From NCBI GenBank assembly GCA_001931905.2, contig MSJI02000798.1, positions 20,010-84,009 of the forward strand: DNA of 64,000 bases. Reading direction: 5' to 3'. The DNA is from Cladosporium sp. IMV 00045. Its lineage: Eukaryota > Ascomycota > Dothideomycetes > Cladosporiales > Cladosporiaceae. The translations under genes and the position numbers were made by a program. Shown piece after piece: positions 42,394 to 52,241 of the stretch (position 1 is its first letter; each line of letters opens with the position of its first letter). The notes beneath the pieces were generated by a model. It did no database searches. It saw only the letters and a list, made by a program, of their open reading frames with translations, and was not told the DNA's origin.

Positions 42394-44010
42394 TTATTGT
42401 GAAAGATGATAAGGTACCTTACTAAAGTATTTCAAATTGACCGAAAGCCCGAGCAGAAGGAACAATGGCTTGCGATGACCGTGGCTGCTATAGAAGCATC
42501 TTTCGTTTCGGAAGCCACGTCCATCCAGAGTAATAAATGCAACATCGAACTCCACGCGTACTGAATCCAAAGTGGACGCCCTCTGAATCGCTGGTTTTCC
42601 TTCCTGAAGGCAGGAGTGTGATCCAAACCAAGTATGGCGACTTGCTTCTGGGATAAAACCTCGCGATCTTAAGTCACGATCCATTTCAGCCATTCCCTGA
42701 TTCTTCATGCCATTGAGGCAGCCTGCAGCATGACAGCCTGAAACCCCCTTTCCAGTTTGTTGAGAAATTGTTGCTCCTGCTCCCATCATCCTGCTTTGCA
42801 GAATGAACATCCTATGTACTTGATGCATGTCCTGGAAGTAGTCGACGGGTGGGGGGTGCACCGGCCTAGACAGACCAGACATCCGAGATTCTGGGTCGTC
42901 GAACCTGTTAACAATAGTGACTTGCGGGAGCCGGCCGGGACGCTCCAACGCCATATCGATGTCCCTGTGATCTATGAAGTGTGTGCCTGCTCCGCAAAGG
43001 TAGCCCTCATGTGTGTTGTACCAGCGAATTTGCATCGGACAGACGCCCATCGTTCGGATCAACGTCTGGACTTTCTTTTCGAAGCGCTGCAGCTCCTTCT
43101 CGCCCTTGGCTTCGGCTGCCTCGCGCGCTTTGCCGCCGGCATTGGCTCCGGGATACTTCTCAACCTTTGTAGTTTTCGTAGTTGTCGTGTTATTGTGAGA
43201 CGTAGTCACTGGGGTATTGGTTTTGGAATGCTTCTTAGTCTTTGCAGCAGTGGTTGTTTTGTCGCGAGACTTGGTCACTGGAGGATTGACTTCGATAGAT
43301 TTTGCAACTTTTGCAGCAGTGTTTGCGCTTCCGCGAGACGCAGTCACCGGAGGATAGGCTCCAGGATATTTCTTAAATCTTGTAGAAGTGGCTGTGGTAT
43401 TGAGAGACGTAGCAACCGGAGTCGGGGCTTGCTGTAGACCGGTTAAGTCGTGTTTGGGCGGCGGATCTTGCTTTGGAGTAGCCATCATCAAGCTGGAAAA
43501 GTCAATGACTTGCGATTGTGTCAGCTGAGGCGCAGCCTGCAGGGAGCAGCCCATGTTCGCTCCAAGTCGCGTCTGCGGTGACTGAATGATATTTCCTTGA
43601 TATTGCTGTGCTTGACTAGTGAATGCGGATTGAGCTTGTCCTTGATATTGCGTGGCTGCCGGCGGTTGACTGAGGTACTGCGGGCTCGATGAGACCATTT
43701 GCTGATGGGTAGTGGTCGTTGTCGTTGTCGTATTCGATGCTTGTGAGACTGCTTGTACCTGAGGTACAAGATGCTGTTCATTACCCGTTACCATTGTTTG
43801 ACCATATGGCGTCGGTGTCGGCCCGGTATTGGCGTTCGGTTGAGCGTACTGATATGCATATGTGTTGTACTGTTGGGCGTTCATGGCTCTTAGTGGGAAT
43901 GTGAGTTGCTCGAATCGATAAGTTTGCGAATCTGCTTGATGTGAAAAAGTACGCGGGTGTGAAGGAGTACGCGGGTGCGAAGAAGTGCCATCAAATATAC
44001 CTTTCAACAT
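42394..44010 (-). CDS. Gln/Thr-rich protein with conserved C-terminal domain (copy B), unknown function
   Basis: Longer form of the copy A protein (538 aa from the outermost start; an inner start MNAQQYNTYAYQYAQPNA is likely real). The C-terminal domain with GYLCGAGTHFIDHRDIDM is well kept. After SRHTWF this copy reads GSHSCLQEGK and on for about 68 more codons, while copy A has TGA and a further TAG in the same stretch. The N-terminus has an extra HPRTPSHPRTFSH-type repeat and a shorter Thr run. No known family. Confidence 0.55.
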   Translation of the reverse strand: MLKGIFDGTSSHPRTPSHPRTFSHQADSQTYRFEQLTFPLRAMNAQQYNTYAYQYAQPNANTGPTPTPYGQTMVTGNEQHLVPQVQAVSQASNTTTTTTTTHQQMVSSSPQYLSQPPAATQYQGQAQSAFTSQAQQYQGNIIQSPQTRLGANMGCSLQAAPQLTQSQVIDFSSLMMATPKQDPPPKHDLTGLQQAPTPVATSLNTTATSTRFKKYPGAYPPVTASRGSANTAAKVAKSIEVNPPVTKSRDKTTTAAKTKKHSKTNTPVTTSHNNTTTTKTTKVEKYPGANAGGKAREAAEAKGEKELQRFEKKVQTLIRTMGVCPMQIRWYNTHEGYLCGAGTHFIDHRDIDMALERPGRLPQVTIVNRFDDPESRMSGLSRPVHPPPVDYFQDMHQVHRMFILQSRMMGAGATISQQTGKGVSGCHAAGCLNGMKNQGMAEMDRDLRSRGFIPEASRHTWFGSHSCLQEGKPAIQRASTLDSVRVEFDVAFITLDGRGFRNERCFYSSHGHRKPLFLLLGLSVNLKYFSKVPYHLSQ

Positions 44011-45402
44011 CAGTTCCTCACCTAGGTGAATGAATCGAGCGAAGGTGCTTTTGACCTCATCGATGAGCTCATGCTCCTTTTGACATTTGGTTAATGTGGT
44101 CGACTACCAAGTCTCCTGAGAGTAATCATGGCCCGGAGACATGGACACTCAGGGAAGGGTGTTATTTCAACAGCACTCTGCTAGCATTGTAGACTGTCAT
44201 GAGAGGCTTCAGTAGACTGGCTACAGGTGGCTTGAGCAAGACGGACGACTAAACCAAATCAGCAGAATGACACCCAACCTTTTCGGACAACTGTGACGAG
44301 CAGATGCCTGGCGTTGAGATATATTAGTCAAAAAGTCGCGAGAATGAGCTGAGAGTCCTGCGTAAATCATTGGAAGTGTTGCGCGCATGATGCATGCCTT
44401 TGTCTGAAGCGACTTGTAGTATGTTGCATCGCAAGGTGAGGCGGAAGTGATGTAATTTCGGGTTCTGGCTTCTGATTGGCTTAAGTTGAACGCGCGCTAG
44501 TAAATTGCCAGCTTTCTTGTGAGGTTGTCGCGCGCGGTATGCCTAATCGGGAAGGCCGATAGCGGTATTGAATCTTTAGTCAATCAGAATTAAGGCATAG
44601 AGGTGTACAAAACACAGTACGCGTCTTCTCTGTTCAAACTGAATTTGATGTCGCCCTTCCTGCATGACATCTATTTGTCGTGGCTGAAGGAACCGGCAGC
44701 AACCAAAATTAGTACGCTGGACCGTCAGCCTTGGTCGGGGAGTCGGGCGAAGACTTGGCCGATATGCTCCGCCTCAACATTCGCAAGCATCTCTTGCCAC
44801 GTCCAAGTCATCATTCCTTCACGCATCTTTGTGTGTACCGGCCTTTCGTGGTTGGTGTCTTGTTCTATCTGTGCGAGAACCATGGGGAATACACGTCGTT
44901 ACTTGGAGTGCAGCCGAAGGTGCTGCCAGAAGAGGACTCGGTAAGACTTGCGATTCATCCGGACCATCGCTCTTTGTCAATCAAGTTGTACTTTTGCTGC
45001 CTGCCGTGATACCAGACTCCACTGTGCTCATGTGTCTCTCCCTGCGACGAAGCCTTACACAGCCGGGCATCTCTGCGGCTACTGCTCACGTACGCGTATG
45101 ACGATGACTGGAGGCTCTGCCTTGCCAGGCTCAGCCCTGCAAGTCGGTGACGGCCTGCTGATGGTCGCCTGTAGATCAGCTACGGTGGGTTGGTTGCGTA
45201 CGCATGTTGGCTCAATATTCTTGTCCAAAGGAATATATTCATCCTCTTCCTTGGCTTTCGGATTCTTCTCTGGCCCATCAAACAACTCAATCAACATCGA
45301 CAACGCATCTGTCGTTACAGACACAGGCATCTACATATCCCATATCTTCGATCTCATTCAGAACAACTAGACGGCTCCCAAACAAACACGAAAGACCGCA
45401 AA
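44011..45402. other. Gene-poor stretch upstream of the secreted protein (copy B)
   Basis: Counterpart of 26084-27481 with substitutions and indels throughout. Open frames in the two copies do not agree in start or stop, so none is called. Confidence 0.35.
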
Positions 45403-45768
45403 ATGCACGCGATCGCCATCATCCTCGCCGGCCTCGCCGCCATCACCGCTGCATCGCCCATCAACGTTCCCAGACAAGACCAGCTGGCAACTGGAGCCGC
45501 ACCAGCCTTTCCCACAGGCACCAGCACTGGCTCTGCTCCCGATGGTTTCGGTCCACCTCCCGATGTGCCTTTCCCCAGGCCGGTCCCAGTACCTCGCCCC
45601 AGTGGTGACAGCGCTCCTTGTCCCGTAGACGGCAAACTTATCTGCAACGGACCTAAACAGTGGGGTCTCTGCAACTGGGGCAAAGTGCAATTCCAGCAAG
45701 TTGCCGCTGGCACGCAATGCTTAGATGGAGAAATCGTTTTCGCGCAAGGCTTCGATACCAACGCTTGA
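45403..45768 (+). CDS. Small secreted Cys-containing protein (copy B)
   Basis: 121 aa, same layout as copy A: signal peptide (MHAIAIILAGLAAITAAS), Pro/Gly-rich middle, and four Cys in CPVDGKLICNG, WGLCNWGKVQFQ and AAGTQCLDG. Replacements cluster in the signal peptide and middle (TGTSTGSAPDG), not around the Cys, consistent with selection on a folded C-terminal module. Confidence 0.75.
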   Translation: MHAIAIILAGLAAITAASPINVPRQDQLATGAAPAFPTGTSTGSAPDGFGPPPDVPFPRPVPVPRPSGDSAPCPVDGKLICNGPKQWGLCNWGKVQFQQVAAGTQCLDGEIVFAQGFDTNA

Positions 45769-46419
45769 GGCTAGGACCTATGCGATCGTTCCTCCACGAT
45801 CGACCGTCGCCTCTTTCACTCAGTTCAAAGACGGACTGATGTGGTTCATCTGGCAATCGATACATCAAGACTTAGGAGACTTTCTTTCATTGGCGGTTCA
45901 TTGGACAAATGGGGCTCTTGGGGTTTCTTTTCCTTTTTCGTTTCCTTTCTTACTTTCATTTTCAATCCTTTTTCTTTCTTGTTTTAGTAAAATCATGCCC
46001 AGATGCTACTACAGAGCACGTGTCCACGATCTAACGTCAAACTCATACATAATACAATACTCCTTGATCATTTCACTATTAGACCGCGTCACTCTCATTT
46101 GGTTGATGGAATTCTTCAACATTGTTTCTATGACTGGTCTTCACAAGCATACATCTATATAGGTGTAAAGCACTGAATATTTACCTTCCATCATTCGTTA
46201 ATCACTTCACATTCACTACTGCCTCTTTCCTCTTTCGTCACTCAAGCCTGGACCCTGCAGCTGTGGAGGCTTTTTGCCCGCTAGCGTGCCGCTCCACAAA
46301 TTTTTCGAGGCTCTCAAGTTCGCGAATCGCTCTACTGCAACAATCGACGTCGTCGAGCGTTACACTCTCCGATCCATCTACCACACCACATTCCTCTCCG
46401 ACGCAACCTATCTTCCAAG
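45769..46419. other. Intergenic region upstream of SRP40 (copy B)
   Basis: Counterpart of 27848-28508. The last 200 bp before the SRP40 start are strongly conserved between copies. Confidence 0.45.
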
Positions 46420-47723
46420 ATGGCTGCGACTCAGCAACTCGGCGACGACGTCTGGTCCTACAAAGATGTCGCCGCCCCCAAGGTCAACGACGTCCTCAAC
46501 CAAGTCGCAGAGTTCCTCTCCGCTGTCGGTTTCAAGAAGTCGCTGAAGGCGATTGAGAAGGAGGCAAAGGGCGATGGCTTCGAGATCGACATCAAGGCTT
46601 GGAAGAAGACCGTTGAGGACGGCACTGTGCCGGCTTTGACGCAGCTCTGGCACGATTGGCAGGCGAAGAAGGGCGCGAAGGCCACCAAGGACGACGACAG
46701 CTCAAGCGCTTCTTCTGACAGCGAGAGCGACAGCGACAGCAGCTCCGATTCCAGCTCCGACTCCAGCTCCGAGGACAGCGACTCCGACAGCGACTCCGAC
46801 GAGAAGATGGTCATCGATGTCAAGGCCGAGGTCACTAGCGACGACAGCAGTTCCGAGAGCGAGGCTGAGAAGAAGCCCAAGGCCAAGAAGGAAAGCTCCA
46901 AGCGCAAGCGTTCGCCGACTCCCTCTTCCTCGAGCGCCTCGAGCTCCGAGTCTTCATCCTCCGACAGCGACTCTTCTTCATCTGAGAGCGACGCGCGCCC
47001 CACTAAGAAAGCCAAGGTCGTGAAGAAGGCCAAGAGCAATTCCAGCAGCAGTGATTCCAGCAGCGACTCTTCTAGCTCTGACTCGAGCTCCTCCAGCGAC
47101 AGCAGCAGCGATAGCAGCAGCAGCGACTCCTCATCAAGCGAGAGCGAGGCCGAGGCCGCCCCCAAGAAGAAGGAGAACAAGAAGGACACCAAGAAGGATA
47201 CCAAGGACAAGAAGGCCGACAAAAAGGCTGACAAGAAGGCCGACAAGTCCGGCTCCCACTCCGCATCCTCCTCCGCAACTCTTGGTCGCCCTTCTCCGGA
47301 CGCCGCACCCTCGACTTCCGCCGACAACACCTCCGCTGAGGACTCCAACAGTGGCATGCACCCTGCCCGCCTCGCTATGATCGACGGCGGTAAGCCCAAG
47401 GTCGCTGCCGTCGTCACTCAGACTACCAAGAACGGCAAGAAGCAGAACGTTCCCTTCTCCCGCATCTCTACCGATCAGTACGTCGACCCGAAGTTCGCTA
47501 GCAACGCCTACGTCCCGTACGATTACGCCGAGAAGGCCCACCGTGACTTGATCGTCACTAAGGGCAAGGGTTTCACCAAGGAGAAGAACAAGAAGAAGAG
47601 GGGTAAGCCACGCAACGTTCTCATGTCGAGACTCTAGATCAAGGAAAGCTAACAGATGTCTCAGGTTCTTACCGTGGCGGTGCCATCGACCTCGCTCCCA
47701 AGGGCATCAAGTTCGAGGACTAG
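46420..47723 (+). CDS. SRP40: SRP40/Nopp140 homologue (copy B, complete)
   Basis: Nucleolar Ser-rich protein of the Srp40/Nopp140 family. Exon 1 is 46420-47602 and exon 2 47665-47723 (GTAAGC donor, GATGTCTCAG acceptor). Order: LisH-like N-terminus (VNDVLNQVAEFLSAVGFKKS), long alternating acidic-Ser and Lys blocks suited to CK2 phosphorylation, then the SRP40 C-terminal domain (PFSRISTDQYVDPKFASNAY, DYAEKAHRDLIVTKGKGFTK, then across the intron GSYRGGAIDLAPKGIKFED) and TAG. The family normally ends about here. The frame stays open for 56 more codons after TAG. Confidence 0.93.
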
Positions 47724-47894
47724 GAGTCTCGTAACAAGGCCCAGGCGACCAGCACCACCGGCAAGGCCCAGAACGGGGATCGCAACAAGCCCAGCTTCCA
47801 CAAGACCTCTAAATACACAGGCGGCAAGCCTGTGAAGACGTCTGATGGCAAGCCAAAGCCTTCTGCCCCGGCTTTTCGCCGTACTACCAAGTGA
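47724..47894 (+). other. Open frame directly after the SRP40 stop (copy B)
   Basis: 56 codons in the same frame as SRP40 exon 2, from GAG after TAG to TGA at 47892-47894. The residues are Lys/Ser/Thr/Pro-rich (ESRNKAQATSTTGKAQNG ... RNKPSFHKTSKYTGG ... KPSAPAFRRTTK), much like the rest of the protein. Copy A has the same open frame with a 3-nt length change. Could be a read-through extension, a relic of a longer C-terminus, or chance. Confidence 0.5.
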
Positions 47895-47922
47895 TGATTG
47901 CAACCATTTGCCGAAGCTGAGC

Positions 47923-47942
47923 NNNNNNNNNNNNNNNNNNNN
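47923..47942. other. Assembly gap, 20 N
   Basis: A fixed run of 20 N joining the 3' flank of SRP40 copy B to the middle of SRP40 copy A. Confidence 0.99.
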
Positions 47943-48124
47943 CAAGGACGACGACAGCTCAAGCGCTTCTTCTGACAGCGAGAGCGACAGCAACAGCAGC
48001 TCCGATTCCAGCTCCGACTCCAGCTCCGAGGAAAGCGACTCCGACAGCGACTCCGACGAGAAGATGGTCGTCGACGTCAAGGCCGAGGTCACTAGCGACG
48101 ACAGCAGTTCCGAGAGCGAGGCTG
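47943..48124. repeat. Contig-end overlap (right member)
   Basis: Appears identical by eye to 28775-28956; see that entry. Confidence 0.88.
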
Positions 48125-48980
48125 AGAAGAAGCCCAAGGCCAAGAAGGAAAGCTCCAAGCGCAAGCGTTCGCCGACTCCCTCTTCCTCGAGCGCCTCGAG
48201 CTCCGAGTCTTCATCCTCCGACAGCGACTCTTCTTCCTCTGAGAGCGACGCGCGCCCCACCAAGAAGGCCAAGGTCGTGAAGAAGGCCAAGAGCGATTCT
48301 AGCAGCAGTGACTCCAGCAGCGACTCCTCCAGCTCTGACTCGAGCTCCTCCAGCGATAGCAGTAGCGACAGCAGTAGCAGTGATTCTTCTTCAAGCGAGA
48401 GCGAGGCCGAGGCCGCCCCTAAGAAGAAGGAGAACAAGAAGGACAGCAAGAAGGAGACCAAGGACAAGAAGGCCGACAAAAAGGCCGACAAGAAGACCGA
48501 CAAGTCCGGCTCCCACTCCGCATCCTCCTCCGCAACTCTTGGTCGCCCTTCTCCGGATGCCGCTCCCTCCACTTCTGCCGACAACACCTCCGCTGAGGAC
48601 TCCAACAGCGGCATGCACCCTGCCCGCCTCGCTATGATCGACGGCGGTAAGCCCAAGGTCGCTGCCGTTGTCACTCAGACTACCAAGAACGGCAAGAAGC
48701 AGAACGTTCCCTTCTCCCGCATCTCTACCGATCAGTACGTCGACCCGAAGTTCGCTAGCAACGCCTACGTCCCGTACGATTACGCCGAGAAGGCCCACCG
48801 TGACTTGATCGTCACTAAGGGCAAGGGTTTCACCAAGGAGAAGAACAAGAAGAAGAGGGGTAAGTCATGCAACGTTTTCATGTCGAAAATCTAGATCAAG
48901 GAAAGCTAACGGATGTCTCAGGTTCTTACCGTGGCGGTGCCATCGACCTCGCTCCCAAGGGCATCAAGTTCGAGGACTAG
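47943..48980 (+). CDS. SRP40: SRP40/Nopp140 homologue, 3' part (copy A continued)
   Basis: Begins inside the first acidic-Ser block and runs through the Lys/Ser repeats to the SRP40 C-terminal domain; exon break at 48859/48922, stop TAG 48978-48980. Its first 182 bases match the end of the fragment at 28509-28956, including the variants that separate it from copy B (SDSNSSS, SSEESDSD and EKMVVDV rather than SDSDSSS, SSEDSDSD and EKMVIDV). It therefore completes copy A and is not a third gene. Confidence 0.9.
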
Positions 48981-49154
48981 GAGTCTCGTAACAAAAAAGC
49001 CCAGGCGAGCAGCACCACCGGCAAGGCCCAGAACGGGGATCGCAACAAGCCCAGCTTCCACGAGACCTCTAAATACACAGGCGGCAAGCTTGTGAAGACG
49101 TCTGATGGCAAGCCAAAGCCTTCTGCCCCGGCATTTCGCCGTACTACCAAGTGA
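48981..49154 (+). other. Open frame directly after the SRP40 stop (copy A)
   Basis: 57 codons in frame after TAG, ending at TGA 49152-49154. Relative to copy B there are three extra bases (AACAAAAAAGCC versus AACAAGGCC) and a few replacements (T/S, K/E, P/L), but no stop. Confidence 0.5.
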
Positions 49155-49527
49155 TGATTGCAACCATTTGCCGAAGCTGAGCAGGGAGGCCCCAGCCTCG
49201 CGTTTGGTTCGCGTTCATTGTACGCGCCGAACGAGCGTTGCAATTGTCTCTTGTCAAGCTTGGCTGTACCCGCAGGCGAAGAACACAGGATGAAGGGCTT
49301 CTGGTGGCGACGAAAAAGCGTAATGACAGTGAGAAGCCTTCTTCATTCTCCCTTTTTTGAAAAAAAGCATCCAATAGAAAATACCCCCAGTATCAACTTT
49401 AGTACCATCATCCACAATTCGATCAATCGAACGCGCCCACCAAAAGAAAACAGGAAAACCCCTTCCAATTCCAACTACTCTCATCTACCCTCCCGTCAAT
49501 CAAAAAACACTAAACACTCCAAACTAA
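49155..49527. other. Intergenic region between convergent genes
   Basis: 373 bp. The duplicated block ends at about 49182, where copy B reaches its gap. No feature seen. Confidence 0.5.
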
Positions 49528-52241
49528 CTAATACCTCGCCTCATCCTCCACATCCCTGACCATACCCCCCTGCTCCTCCCCACCTTCCTCACCATACCCA
49601 GGCACCCAAACACTATCATCCTCCTCATGATCATCCTGCACGTCCTCCCCAAAATCATCAACAGTGTAAGCTTGATCCACCTCCGCTTCGGCTTGCTTTT
49701 CCTCCGCTCGTGCCGTCTGTCTCAAAATGTGGCGGACTTGAGATCGATACCTCTGGGATAGGCGTAGAAGATTGTATCGGCGCCGTGGGAGCTGGTTGTT
49801 GAGTTTGTGTAAGACCCGGGAGGAATGTAGCGGGCGAGGGGGTGGTTGGGGTAGGGTGCAGAAGAGAGGGGAGTTGGGTCGCTGCTGTCGCTGCTGGGCG
49901 CAGAGGGGGAAGGGCGAGGGAGGGTGTTGTTGGCGATGTAGTTTGGTTTTGAGGCTGGGGTTTGGAAGCGCCGAACGTGCCGCTGTAGAGATCCTCGTCT
50001 TCTTCGCTCTCTTCGTCGTCGCCGAAGAGCTCGCGGTCTTCGGGGTCGTCCAGTTGAACGGACTCTTCGCGCTGCTCTTGTTGCGGCTGGCGAGCGGAAG
50101 GTGGCGTCCAGTGGAAGGGGTTGCGTGGACTTGGAGGTCGCGGTTGGCCTGGGATGATGAGGCGGCCGCGGAAGTCGAATCTGTCCCGTTGGGTGGTGGA
50201 TGGTGCGGTTTCGGATTCTTCGTCATCCTTCTCCTTTTCTTTCTCGTCTTTTTCTTCGTCGTCATCGTCATCGGCGTCGTAGACTGGTTCATCGTCCAGA
50301 CTACCAATTTCATCGGAAGGATTGCCCGTGATGCCCGCCAGGTACTCCTCTGCCTCGGTCTTATCGTCCGGTCGCGGTTGGCTCTCAGGGATGTGGACTG
50401 GTGCTTTGAGATCCATCAGGTCGTCCAGGCGGGTATGCTGCCTGAGCGTCGTGGGGGAGACGTTTTCGCCATTGCTGCTAGACCTTGGCAGTGATGCTGC
50501 TGCTGGAATGGAGTTTGCCCTACTCACGCCCGCACCAGCTGGGCGGGAAGTTTCGACGCTCCCATTCGCTGTCTTGACATGCCTGTCCAGATCGTCGATC
50601 GCGCTGAAGGCGGTGGTGGTGCCGTTTTCAAAAATCCTGCCTTCCAGTGTTGCAGCGGTCTGGTCGGGTTGGATGTAGCCGTAGCAGTTGAAGAAGGCCA
50701 GAATGGTCGCTTGATCGAGATGGCCGTGTATGGCTAAATTAATCAAGTCGGCGGCTATGTTGTAGAAATCCGATCTGTCCACCTGAGCGTTTGAGCTGAG
50801 CCTCCAGCCAAAAGCGTAGGACCACCCGTTCAGGATTGCGTGGATGCCCACGGCCCAGTTGCAGCCTTCTCGGTGGTCTGACAGCTCGGTCACGGTGGTG
50901 ACCTGCCTCTCCAGTAGGTCGTCGGCGTCGTCATGGTCAAGCCAGCCAGAATTGATCATGAGTTTTCTCGTTGGATCGCTCGCGTACGGTCGATCGAAAG
51001 AGGCCCTCAATGAGCGGTTGCTGTCGAGATGATCGATGGCGAATCTTCCAACGCCAACTTGACGAAGGATGATGAGGGAGTAATGGTCGCGGGTAGGACT
51101 GCCCCTGAAAATCGGGACCAAGGCTTCGTGACGCGGGTGAACCACCGGTGTATTGTTTCCATCATTCTTCGTGATGGACAGAGGGTGGAAGAGCGAGAAC
51201 ATGGTCGACTGTCCTCGGCTTTCGCGAGTTTCGTTGATCGCCTCGGTGACTGACGCCAGCGCTTGGAAGATGACGTTCAGCGCAAGGTCGTCTCCAGCGA
51301 TGACTGGCCCTGTGAAGTCCCACGGATGTTGAGCCTTGAGTTCGCTCAGGCGGATGTTCAGTCCTTGACAGATGTGGTTGTTGCCGATTCTGGCTTTTTG
51401 GGTCGGACTGCTAGTTTCTGTCTCGTCTTCTGCAGGCCTTTTGGCTGCTGAGATTTGACTTGAGGCCGTCTCGTACAAGTCTTTTGCCTTTTGGACCGCT
51501 TCCTGCAAGAGATCTTCGACATGAACTGACGACGTGGTTGATTCTTCATCTTCGACATCGACATCGTCGGGCTTGTTTTCGGGTAACGAAGAAGAATGCT
51601 CGTCTCCATCTGCATCTCCTCTGCGACTCTTGATCGTAAGCCGGTTGCTCGGCAGAAACAGGTCCTCCTCCAGACAGTCTCCACAGCACCAGATGCCAAG
51701 CTCGCAGACAGCTGGTCCTCAGCACTCGCCTGACCACCAGCAGAAGCAGTCTCGTTCATGACAGCCTCATCTCGAGACCAGAATCCGCCTGAGGAATATC
51801 TTCCTGCTCCGGCTGCTGATGAGCCCCATCTTCAGCCTGCGGTCCTTGAGCTTGAGGCCGCGCGGGTCGCGCAGGTCGCGCCGTTTGCCGATTCCTCGCC
51901 CCTCTCGCTCTACCCCTCGAACCCCTACTCGCCGCCCTTCTCGCCTGCCGCAAAATCGCCTCAGGATCCTCGATCAAATCCGGCGCGGTCCAAGAACTGG
52001 GCGTTTGGGTGGCGGACTGACGTGTGACTCTCGTCGAGGTCCGCGTGGCAGCGGTGGAAGCAGTGGCAGTAGCGATGAGAGTCAATGCAGCAGCAGCTGC
52101 GGCGCCGCGTCGACGACCTCTCGCTGCTGGTGCTGCTTTGGCAACGCCGCCTCTGCCTTGTCCGCGTGCTGCGGATGTTGATGCCGCCCGCGAGCGGCTG
52201 GAGTTGGAGATGCTGGCACTGTTTTGGCGTGTTTTGGCCAT
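49528..52241 (-). CDS. Ulp1-like (C48-type) cysteine-protease-fold protein
   Basis: Multi-exon model, moderate certainty. Exon 1 starts MAKTRQNSASISNSS (52241) with an Arg/Ala/Pro-rich disordered region; a probable intron near 51700-51780 leads to CELGIWCCGDCLEEDLFLP, an acidic Ser/Asp linker and the main frame from about 51508. The core domain has the His of RDHYSLIILRQVGVGRFAID, the Asp of DHLDSN and a Cys in EGCNWAVGIHAILNG, the spacing of a Ulp1/SENP-type SUMO protease. The usual Gln six residues before the Cys is Ser here, so activity is uncertain. The long C-terminal tail is Pro/Asp/Glu-rich. A last intron (about 78 nt near 49740-49825) would extend it to VWVPGYGEEGGEEQGG and a stop at 49528; otherwise it ends at 49658. 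Confidence 0.6.

Larger units (their letters stand above)
28977..47922. repeat. Duplicated block, copy B (whole inserted contig)
   Basis: 18.9 kb flanked by two 20-N gaps. It aligns end to end with 11380-28956 joined to 48125-49182. It starts inside eIF3b and ends inside the 3' flank of SRP40, neither of which is a repeat or transposon boundary. No target-site duplication or terminal repeat is seen at its ends. Confidence 0.95.

Noticed and set aside
46458..47417. Long minus-strand frame opposite SRP40 (also 47661-48674)
   Set aside because: A Ser/Leu/Glu repeat that simply mirrors the acidic-Ser repeats of SRP40.
47603..47723. SRP40 post-stop extension made by alternative splicing at the TAG
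   Set aside because: Using GACTAG as acceptor gives the wrong phase and a quick stop, so it cannot produce the extension.
28977..47922. Copy B as a mobile-element insertion
   Set aside because: Its ends lie inside host genes at scaffold gaps, without terminal repeats, target-site duplication or a transposase.
47845..48894. A frame crossing the second N run into SRP40
   Set aside because: The part before the gap is the 3' flank of SRP40 copy B in another frame; only 47943 onward is real coding sequence.
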